From contig JAFGOJ010000333.1 in the NCBI GenBank assembly GCA_016926575.1, positions 1-7,283 of the forward strand: DNA of 7,283 nucleotides. Direction: 5' to 3'. The DNA comes from Anaerolineae bacterium (lineage in GTDB: Bacteria; Chloroflexota; Anaerolineae; B4-G1; DUEL01). Numbering within the stretch: the first letter of the stretch is position 1; each line of letters begins with the position of its first letter. The notes beneath the pieces are model-generated. The model was not told the origin of the DNA, ran no database searches, and saw nothing but the letters and a program-made list of their open reading frames with translations. Position numbers and translations under genes: made by a program. Positions 1 to 5,170 of the stretch are shown piece after piece.

Positions 1-7
1 CAGACAG

Positions 8-144
8 GGCCATTGCGAGGGCACGTAGTGCCCGAAGCCTGCCCCCGAGAAATCGGGGGCAATCCCCAAAACGCGATGAGGAGATTGCTTCGCGGCCCCT
101 TCGACTTCGCTCATTGCAAGCTCTTCGGCCCGCTCGCAATGACC
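8..144. repeat. Dispersed-repeat-like element with terminal inverted repeats
   Basis: The ends GGCCATTGCGAG (8-19) and CTCGCAATGACC (133-144) are inverted copies matching at 11 of 12 positions. Inside are a perfect 6-bp hairpin with a 3-base loop (19-33), a perfect 8-bp hairpin with a GAAA tetraloop (41-60), and a second inverted pair GCAATCCCC (59-67)/GGAGATTGC (80-88) with one mismatch. From memory, CATTGCGAG...GCAATC...GATTGC...CTCGCAATG patterns recur as interspersed repeats in many bacterial genomes, which makes a non-autonomous MITE-like or REP-like element likely. No transposase is present and no target-site duplication can be made out. Membership in a genome-wide family is inference. 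Confidence 0.6.
41..60. repeat. Perfect GNRA-loop hairpin inside the repeat element
   Basis: GCCCCCGA (41-48) pairs perfectly with TCGGGGGC (53-60) around the loop GAAA. It has no following T-run, so it is not a canonical terminator on the + strand. It is probably part of the folded structure of the surrounding element. Confidence 0.65.
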
Positions 145-250
145 AGAGTGAGCAGTTACCTTTTTTACGGGATTTCCCCACACGAATTACGTAGAATCAC
201 GGATAGGCAAACGCACCTCGATCGTCTATTCTTAAGGTGCGCCTCTGTAG

Positions 251-269
251 GTCACGCTTCCAGCGTGAC
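251..269. repeat. Perfect 8-bp palindrome, 3-base loop
   Basis: GTCACGCT (251-258) and AGCGTGAC (262-269) are perfect inverted copies around TCC. It is preceded by GTAGG and followed by GCC, the same frame seen around the palindrome at 344-366, which suggests both belong to one family of dispersed palindromes with variable arms. Confidence 0.65.
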
Positions 270-301
270 GCCCGCTCGGCGTGGGTCCGCGACCCGCGCC
301 G

Positions 302-324
302 CCGCCGGGTCACGGACCCGGCGG
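302..324. repeat. Perfect 10-bp palindrome, 3-base loop
   Basis: CCGCCGGGTC (302-311) and GACCCGGCGG (315-324) are perfect inverted copies around ACG. A smaller hairpin GGGTC/GACCC lies just upstream (283-295). GGGTCCG at 283-289 can instead pair with CGGACCC at 313-319, so the two large structures exclude each other. No T-tract follows, so a simple intrinsic terminator is not supported. Confidence 0.65.
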
Positions 325-343
325 GAGCACATTGTCGGTGGTA

Positions 344-366
344 GGCGCGCGATTGAATCGCGCGCC
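344..366. repeat. Perfect 11-bp palindrome upstream of the first gene
   Basis: GGCGCGCGATT (344-354) and AATCGCGCGCC (356-366) are perfect inverted copies around one central G. The palindrome ends 35 bases before the first start codon. It could be a dispersed repeat, an operator for a dimeric DNA-binding protein, or a structured part of the leader RNA. The sequence alone does not decide, although the GTAGG flank shared with 251-269 favours a dispersed repeat. Confidence 0.65.
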
Positions 367-390
367 TCTATTTTCGGAATAGTACCCATC

Positions 391-396
391 AGAAGG
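391..396 (+). promoter_or_regulatory. Ribosome binding site of the first receiver gene
   Basis: AGAAGG lies five bases before the ATG at 402 and supports that start. It also marks the end of the palindrome-rich leader. Confidence 0.6.
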
Positions 397-401
397 CAGA
401 A

Positions 402-836
402 ATGAAACCCATTTCCGTGCTTATGGTCGATGACAATCCAACCTTCTTGAACATCGCGGCGCGCTTCCTGGCCGGACACCAGGACATCGTGGTGATAGAC
501 ACCCTCAACGAGGGGGCGCGCGTGCTGCAACGCGCCCAGGAACGCAGCCCCGACGTCGTGCTGGTCGACCTGTCGATGCCCGATGTGCCCGGCCTGACCG
601 TGATCGCCCAACTGCGGCACGCTCTGCCCGGCGTCGGCATCATCGCTCTGACGCTGCTGGGTGCCGACAGCTACCGGCAAGCGGCTATGAACGCGGGCGC
701 AGACGCCTTCATCCCCAAATCGGCACTGTGCGCCGAGCTCGTGCCGGCAATCCGCGCCGTGCACACCTACGACCACGCACTCCCCAGCCCACCGGCCAAC
801 GTGCCGCGCGACCCTTACCCAATGGTGCCGCGATGA
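402..836 (+). CDS. Stand-alone receiver (CheY-like) response regulator
   Basis: A 144-residue single-domain response regulator that would take a phosphoryl group from a histidine kinase. The receiver fold spans about residues 4-122 with the acidic pair D10/D11, the phospho-acceptor D56 (in DVVLVD), the switch threonine T84 (IALT) and the conserved lysine K106 (IPK). The AGADAFIPK style resembles receivers of the NarL/FixJ type, but no helix-turn-helix follows: only a proline-rich tail of about 20 residues remains. It therefore acts by protein contact, or feeds a phosphorelay, and does not bind DNA. The start ATG has a Shine-Dalgarno sequence and the stop overlaps the next start (ATGA, 833-836), which implies translational coupling to the receiver-Roadblock gene. 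No cognate kinase is in the window. Confidence 0.92.
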   Translation: MKPISVLMVDDNPTFLNIAARFLAGHQDIVVIDTLNEGARVLQRAQERSPDVVLVDLSMPDVPGLTVIAQLRHALPGVGIIALTLLGADSYRQAAMNAGADAFIPKSALCAELVPAIRAVHTYDHALPSPPANVPRDPYPMVPR

Positions 837-1690
837 GTCAGGCCAAGGGAAAACGCATCCTCGTCGTCGAGGACGAGCTGTCCATCGCCCTGTCGCTGCG
901 CCGCGCGCTGGAGCACCCCCTGGGCGGGGGGCACCACGTCGAAATCAGTGCCTCCGCCGATACGGCTCTGACCCGGCTGAAACGCGAAACGTTCGATTTG
1001 ATCGTGACCGACCTCAAAATGCCCGGCATGAGCGGCCTGGACCTGCTCAAACAGGTGCACCAGATCGCCCCCAACGCGCGCACGATGTTGATCACCGCCT
1101 TCGGCTCCGATAGCGTCGAGCAACAAGCCCAACTGCTGGCCTCCGCCTACCTGGCCAAACCGTTCAATCTGGCGGATTTCATCGTCACGGTGAAAGAGCT
1201 GTTGGAAAACGAGCCACCCAAGCGGCTGTTGATGCTACACGGCGAAAATCTCGATACCCTCTCCACCTTGCTCGAGCGACTGCACGCAGAGACCGGCAGC
1301 AACCTGGTGCTGTTGGGGGACTTCGCCGGGCACACCATCGCCAGAGCCGGCGCGGAAGACTGTATCGACCCCGCGGTGCTGGTCGAAATACTGCGCAGCA
1401 ATGCCTGGGCCGCCCAGCGCATTCTGAGCCAGGGTACAGCGTTCGACCTGCACTTCCGCAGCGAAGACAACGGCGACGTCTACGTCAAAATGGCCCACCA
1501 GGACGTGCAACTCGCAGTGGTGTTTGCCACATCGAACGGAGATCGCAACACGAGCGGCATCTGGGTCGCTTTGAGGCACGCCGTCGATGCCCTGCAGGGC
1601 GTGTCCATCAACACCGTCACCGGCACCTATACGGACAACGTCGAGAAAACCCTGGCAACGGCCCTGGAAACCATGTTGGCGCAGTCATAA
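833..1690 (+). CDS. Receiver domain fused to a Roadblock/LC7 (MglB-like) domain
   Basis: A 285-residue protein. Residues 8-125 form a receiver with E13/D14, phospho-acceptor D60 (LIVTD), T88 and K109 (AKPF). Residues about 140-257 look like a Roadblock/LC7 domain: a helix LLERLHAETGSN, strands around LVLLGDFAGHTIA, a central helix (VEILRSNAWAAQRIL), strands around GDVYVKMAHQDVQLAVVF, and a final amphipathic helix. In the known family such domains dimerise, and MglB is the GTPase-activating partner of the small Ras-like GTPase MglA. Phosphorylation could thus switch a Roadblock dimer, but no GTPase is encoded in this window, so that is inference. I place the start at the ATG of the ATGA overlap with the previous gene. 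The frame is open further upstream, but that part reads as out-of-frame sequence of the first receiver. The N-terminal half is a secure assignment; the Roadblock call is by pattern only. Confidence 0.85.
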   Translation: MSQAKGKRILVVEDELSIALSLRRALEHPLGGGHHVEISASADTALTRLKRETFDLIVTDLKMPGMSGLDLLKQVHQIAPNARTMLITAFGSDSVEQQAQLLASAYLAKPFNLADFIVTVKELLENEPPKRLLMLHGENLDTLSTLLERLHAETGSNLVLLGDFAGHTIARAGAEDCIDPAVLVEILRSNAWAAQRILSQGTAFDLHFRSEDNGDVYVKMAHQDVQLAVVFATSNGDRNTSGIWVALRHAVDALQGVSINTVTGTYTDNVEKTLATALETMLAQS

Positions 1691-1717
1691 CCAACTCACG
1701 AGGCGTGAGGGAATCCT

Positions 1718-2350
1718 ATGGAAATCCAACCAACAACGAGAGAAGAACGCATTTCGGGCGAGCAACATCTGGTCGCCTTCCGGCTCGACCGCCAGGTGTA
1801 CGCCCTGCCCATCGATCCGGTCGAGCGCATCATCCCTATGGTGACCATCACGGCGCTGCCGCAGGTCAACAACTCGGTGGCGGGGGTGATCAACGTGCGT
1901 GGGCAGGCCATCCCGGTGGTCGACCTGCGCCGCCACCTGGGTGTGCACGACGCACCGATCCAACAGTACACCCCCATCCTGCTGGTATGGGTCGGCCAGC
2001 TCCTGGTCGGGCTGATCGTCGACGAGGTCATCGACATGCTCAACCTGCCCGCGCAGCACATCGCCCGGCCGGCAGAGATGATGCCGGATGGGCTGGAGAT
2101 CACGCCGATCCTCCAGGGCCTGGCCTACACCGACAGAGGCACGGTGCTGGTGCTCGACATTGCGCACCTCTTCACGCCCGGCCAGGCCAGGAAGCTGGCC
2201 CAGGCGCTCGAAGCGCTGCCGGAGATGGACGCCGACGGCACGGAGGAGCAGGCGGAGGAGCAAGTAGAGGAGCAGACGGAGGAACCGGCCGACCCCGCCC
2301 CCCCGCCTGACGCGCCCGAAGACGACGTCGAGGTCGAGGTCGAAGCGTGA
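1718..2350 (+). CDS. cheW: CheW-like chemotaxis adaptor with acidic tail
   Basis: A 210-residue cytoplasmic adaptor. Residues about 16-155 are a complete CheW domain, shown by FRLDRQVYALPI near the start, the hallmark GVINVRGQAIPVVDLR (57-72), and GTVLVLDI near the end. CheW couples chemoreceptors to the kinase CheA in signalling arrays. Residues about 169-210 are an added low-complexity tail rich in Glu/Asp and Pro, including an EEQX repeat (176-189) encoded by a 12-base tandem repeat. Ordinary CheW proteins end shortly after the domain, so this tail is extra. The gene follows the receiver-Roadblock gene by 27 bases with a GAGG ribosome site about seven bases before the ATG, and its stop overlaps the GTG start of cheR. 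Neither CheA nor a receptor is in the window, so its array partners must be encoded elsewhere. Confidence 0.92.
   Translation: MEIQPTTREERISGEQHLVAFRLDRQVYALPIDPVERIIPMVTITALPQVNNSVAGVINVRGQAIPVVDLRRHLGVHDAPIQQYTPILLVWVGQLLVGLIVDEVIDMLNLPAQHIARPAEMMPDGLEITPILQGLAYTDRGTVLVLDIAHLFTPGQARKLAQALEALPEMDADGTEEQAEEQVEEQTEEPADPAPPPDAPEDDVEVEVEA
2243..2284 (+). repeat. 12-base tandem repeat in the cheW tail
   Basis: Three and a half units of a GAGGAGCAR-NNN pattern code for Glu-Glu-Gln-X repeats in the acidic tail of CheW. The unit length is four codons, so expansion or contraction keeps the frame. This is a plausible length-variable site, by inference. Confidence 0.65.
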
Positions 2351-3921
2351 ACCAGCGCGACGCCCACGCCGGCCTGTCTCTGGGCTACGGTGACTACCTG
2401 CGCTTTTCTAAGCTGCTGCAGGAACGCTTCGGGCTGCGCTTCTCGGAAAAGCGGCGCGACGAGATGGAGCACGGCATCAAACAGGCGTTCGCCGCGTCGA
2501 CATGCGCCGACATGGACGAGTATTACGCCATACTGGTGGACGAGGGGCGCAACGAACCCCACCTGGAGCAACTGGTCAACGCCCTCACCATATCGGAGAC
2601 GCACTTCTTCCGCAACGAGGCCCAGTTCGACGCGCTCTACAACCACATCCTTCCCGAGATCATCGCGCGGCGGCAGCCCATCCGCACGATGCGCGTGTGG
2701 AGCGCCGGCTGCGCCAGCGGCGAAGAGCCCTACTCCATCGCCATCGCCCTGCGTGAGCTGATCCCCGACGTGAGCAACTGGTCGCTCACCATTCTGGCCA
2801 CCGACATCAACTCGCAGGCGCTGTCCCGCGCGCGCAAGGCGCTCTACGGTGACTGGGCCTTCCGCGAGGAACGCGCCAAGCAGAAGCGCCCGCGCTATTT
2901 CCGCCAGGTCGGCAATCGGTACCAGCTCGCCCCCGAGGTTCAGAGTATGGTCACCTTCACCACGCTCAATCTGGCCAGCGACCCCTTCCCCGCCTACCAG
3001 ACCAACACGATGTATATGGACCTGATCTTGTGCCGCAACGTGACCATCTACTTCGACCAGGCCACGACGGAGCACGTAACCGATCAGTTCTACGACGCAC
3101 TGGTCGACGGCGGGTGGCTGGTCATCGGCCACTCCGAGCACTCGATCGTCACCTACCGTCGCTTCCAGGTGCGGAATTTCCCCAACGCCATCTTCTACCA
3201 GCGCACGGGCCAGCCCACCGCGCTGCCCACCGATTGGGATTGGCTGGCAGGACCGAGCGAGGCGGCCGCGCCGCAAAAAGCGGCAGCCGCGCCGCAAAAA
3301 GCAACCGCCGCGCCCCTTCCGGCCCGCCCATCGCCGCCCCCCAAACCCGCGCCGGCGAATACCATTCAGACCGGGCCGCTGCTCTCCCCCATTCCCGCCG
3401 GCGATCTGTCGAATGTCGCCGGCGCCATCGAGCAGGCACGCGAGTTCATGGACTACGGGCGGATGGAGCAGGCGCGCGACTTGCTTCTGGAAGTATTGAA
3501 GAAGAAGGCACAGCACGCGCCCGCGTGCGCACTGCTGGGGCAGGTCTACGCCAACCTCGGCCGGTGGGAAGAGGCCGAGCACTGGTGCCGCCAGGCCATC
3601 CAATCCAATAAATTGGCCCTGGACGCGTATTACACCCTCTCCCTGGTGCTCCAGCACCAGGGGCACCTGCCGCAGGCAATCGAGGCGATGAAGAAGGTGG
3701 TCTACATCGACCGCAAGCACGCGGCGGGGCACTTCGGATTGGCCGATCTCTACTACAACAATGGGCAACTGCCGCAGGCTCTCAAGGCGCTGGATAATGC
3801 GATGCGAATTATCGAAGGGCAGCCCACCGACGAGTTGATCCCCGGGTCGAACGTCACGGTAGGCTGTATGAAGGAGGCCATCGTGCGCCAGCAACAACGC
3901 TGGAGCGCAGAGGTGGCGTGA
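2347..3921 (+). CDS. cheR: CheR-type protein methyltransferase with C-terminal TPR region
   Basis: A 524-residue S-adenosylmethionine-dependent methyltransferase that would methylate glutamates of chemoreceptors. The N-terminal helical CheR domain covers about residues 12-70. The catalytic domain (about 75-288) shows the family motifs TISETHFFRN (81-90), the SAM-binding WSAGCASGEEPYS (118-130), ATDIN (151-155), LCRNVTIYF (228-236) and HSE (262-264). A flexible Ala/Pro-rich linker (about 300-350) with a seven-residue repeat leads to tetratricopeptide repeats (about 356-490), likely for protein contact. TPR-bearing CheR proteins are known. The start is GTG, overlapping the stop of cheW (GTGA), with GAGG seven bases upstream; this gives the normal CheR N-terminus. 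Placed between cheW and the stressosome genes, it suggests that a methyl-accepting receptor works with this locus, though none is seen here. Confidence 0.95.
   Translation: MNQRDAHAGLSLGYGDYLRFSKLLQERFGLRFSEKRRDEMEHGIKQAFAASTCADMDEYYAILVDEGRNEPHLEQLVNALTISETHFFRNEAQFDALYNHILPEIIARRQPIRTMRVWSAGCASGEEPYSIAIALRELIPDVSNWSLTILATDINSQALSRARKALYGDWAFREERAKQKRPRYFRQVGNRYQLAPEVQSMVTFTTLNLASDPFPAYQTNTMYMDLILCRNVTIYFDQATTEHVTDQFYDALVDGGWLVIGHSEHSIVTYRRFQVRNFPNAIFYQRTGQPTALPTDWDWLAGPSEAAAPQKAAAAPQKATAAPLPARPSPPPKPAPANTIQTGPLLSPIPAGDLSNVAGAIEQAREFMDYGRMEQARDLLLEVLKKKAQHAPACALLGQVYANLGRWEEAEHWCRQAIQSNKLALDAYYTLSLVLQHQGHLPQAIEAMKKVVYIDRKHAAGHFGLADLYYNNGQLPQALKALDNAMRIIEGQPTDELIPGSNVTVGCMKEAIVRQQQRWSAEVA
3265..3306 (+). 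repeat. 21-base tandem duplication in the CheR linker
   Basis: Two adjacent 21-base units (3265-3285 and 3286-3306) share their first 17 bases exactly and match at 18 of 21 positions. They code for repeated AAPQKA-type residues in the disordered linker between the methyltransferase and TPR regions. Confidence 0.7.
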
Positions 3922-3924
3922 GGC

Positions 3925-3930
3925 AGGAGG
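3925..3930 (+). promoter_or_regulatory. Strong Shine-Dalgarno sequence of the first rsbR gene
   Basis: AGGAGG is followed by four bases and then the ATG at 3935, in the 13-base gap after cheR. It supports this start even though the first ~20 residues of the product lie outside any domain. Confidence 0.7.
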
Positions 3931-3934
3931 CAAG

Positions 3935-5152
3935 ATGCAGGGTAAGGGTGGCAAGGTGACGGACGGAGGACATTCCGATGCGCAGGAGTTGCACCATCGC
4001 CTGACCGAGTTTTCTGTGGAGCACGCGGTGGAGGCGATTTATTGGATGGACGCCGACGCCCGGTTGGTCTACGTCAACGAGACCGCGTGCCGGATGCTGG
4101 GGTACGTGCGGGAGGAGTTGCTCTCGATGACGGCACACGACGTCGCGCACAACTTCCCGCCCGAGCGCTGGGTGCGGCATTGGGAGAAGGTCAAGGCACG
4201 CGGATCGATCACGGCCGAGACCTATCACCGCGCCAGTGACGGGCGGCTCATCCCCGTCGAGGTGACGATCAGTTACGTCCAGGTCGAAGGGCAGGAGTAC
4301 GATTTCGCCTTCGCCCGCGACCTGACCAAGCAACGGCAGGCGGAAGAGGCGCTGAAGGAGAGCAAGGAGCAATTCCGCTCGCTCTACAACAACGCCACCA
4401 TCGGCCTGTACCGCACCACACCGGCAGGGCAGATTCTGATGATCAACCCCACCGGCCTGCGCATGCTGGGTTTCGACACGTTCGAAGAACTCGCGCAACG
4501 GAATTTGGAGGAGGCCGGCTTCGAAGAGCAAGACGCGCGCAGACAATTCCGCGAAAGGCTGGAGCGCGAAGGCACCATCGAACAGGAAAGCGTGTGGATC
4601 AAAAAGGACGGGACGCCGATCTACGTCCGTGAAAGTTCAACCCTCTCGCAGGACGACAACGGAGATATCCTCTACTACGACGGCAGTTTCGAAGACATCA
4701 CCGAGCGCAAGCAAGCCGAGGCCGAGCGCGCGCGCTTGCAGCAGGAGGTCATCGAGGCCCAGCAGCGCGCCCTGGAGGAGCTCTCTACCCCCGTCATCCC
4801 GATCATGGATCGCATCCTGGTCATGCCCCTGATCGGCAGCATCGACTCGCTGCGCGCCAGAGACATCACCCGCGCCCTGTTGGTGGGCATCCGCGAGCAC
4901 CGCGCCAGGGTCGTGATCCTCGACGTCACCGGCGTACCCATCGTCGACAGCGGCGTGGCGAACCACCTCAACAAGACCATCCAGGCCGCGCGGCTCAAGG
5001 GCGCACGCACTATCGTCACCGGCATCTCCGACGCCGTCGCCGAAACCATCGTCGACCTGGGCATCGACTGGAGCACCATCGAAACCCTCAGCGATTTACA
5101 AACCGGCCTGCTCGCCGCACTCGGCGGGATGGGCATCAAACTCACTCGTTAG
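3935..5152 (+). CDS. rsbR: RsbR-like stressosome protein, PAS-PAS-STAS
   Basis: A 405-residue soluble sensor scaffold. Residues about 26-138 are a first PAS domain (IYWMDADARLVYVN, later FARDLTKQRQAEEAL) and about 143-260 a second (LYRTTPAGQILMIN, ending FEDITERKQAE). A helical linker (262-284) leads to a C-terminal STAS domain (about 286-396) of RsbR type, with MPLIGSIDSLRARDI and VTGVPIVDSGVANHL. By alignment from memory with Bacillus subtilis RsbRA, S305 and S339 sit at the two threonines phosphorylated by RsbT (T171 and T205; the spacing of 34 residues agrees). In stressosomes such proteins form the core with RsbS and receive the signal through their N-termini. I see no LOV-type cysteine motif, so the PAS ligand is unknown. 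The linker and STAS are nearly identical to those of the next gene. Gap to the next gene is 18 bases. Confidence 0.92.
   Translation: MQGKGGKVTDGGHSDAQELHHRLTEFSVEHAVEAIYWMDADARLVYVNETACRMLGYVREELLSMTAHDVAHNFPPERWVRHWEKVKARGSITAETYHRASDGRLIPVEVTISYVQVEGQEYDFAFARDLTKQRQAEEALKESKEQFRSLYNNATIGLYRTTPAGQILMINPTGLRMLGFDTFEELAQRNLEEAGFEEQDARRQFRERLEREGTIEQESVWIKKDGTPIYVRESSTLSQDDNGDILYYDGSFEDITERKQAEAERARLQQEVIEAQQRALEELSTPVIPIMDRILVMPLIGSIDSLRARDITRALLVGIREHRARVVILDVTGVPIVDSGVANHLNKTIQAARLKGARTIVTGISDAVAETIVDLGIDWSTIETLSDLQTGLLAALGGMGIKLTR
4724..5122 (+). repeat. Direct repeat, copy 1: linker helix plus STAS coding region
   Basis: This 399-base segment aligns without gaps to 6125-6523. I count about 29 base differences (about 93% identity) and 6 amino-acid differences in 133 codons. 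Similarity falls off sharply on both sides. Confidence 0.85.
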
Positions 5153-5155
5153 ACT

Positions 5156-5162
5156 AAAGGAG
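5156..5162 (+). promoter_or_regulatory. Ribosome binding site of the second rsbR gene
   Basis: AAAGGAG stands eight bases before the ATG at 5171, in the short gap after the first rsbR stop (TAG, 5150-5152). It fixes the start. Confidence 0.7.
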
Positions 5163-5170
5163 AGCGTTAA

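Larger units (their letters stand above)
1..401. other. Non-coding, repeat-rich leader upstream of the operon
   Basis: No credible gene is seen in these 401 bases. The content is a 137-bp inverted-repeat element (8-144), a plain stretch (145-250) in which I find no strong promoter, a run of perfect palindromes (251-366), and a short AT-richer segment with the ribosome binding site of the first gene. The only weak sigma70-like match is TAGGCA (204-209) and TATTCT (227-232) with 17 bases between them, 4 of 6 matches in each box, which is not enough to call. An inverted pair GCACCT (213-218)/AGGTGC (235-240) surrounds that -10-like hexamer. The operon promoter probably lies here or further upstream. 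Confidence 0.7.

Noticed and set aside
204..232. Sigma70-like promoter TAGGCA-17-TATTCT
   Set aside because: Only 4 of 6 bases agree in each box, and such matches occur by chance in a few hundred bases. It is not called as a feature.
302..324. Intrinsic terminator or attenuator at the 10-bp palindrome
   Set aside because: The stem is strong, but no T-tract follows on either strand close to it, so a standard intrinsic terminator is not supported.
1..401. CRISPR array
   Set aside because: The leader has many palindromes, but their arms differ and no repeat of constant length alternates with spacers.
13..405. Open reading frame of 130 codons across the leader
   Set aside because: It runs through the inverted-repeat element and all palindromes, has no recognisable domain, an odd composition, and no ribosome site. 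It overlaps the start of the first receiver gene. It is best explained as a chance frame in GC-rich repeats.
728..832. Possible longer N-terminus of the receiver-Roadblock protein from ATG 728
   Set aside because: The added 35 residues are Arg/Pro-rich, overlap the first receiver in another frame and match no domain. The ATG at 833 begins right before the receiver fold and forms the usual ATGA overlap.
2125..3954. Long antisense open frame (609 codons) opposite cheR
   Set aside because: High-GC coding sequence often leaves long open frames on the other strand. The + strand carries all CheR motifs in order, and the antisense product has no family features and is partly low-complexity mirror sequence of the Glu-rich and linker repeats.
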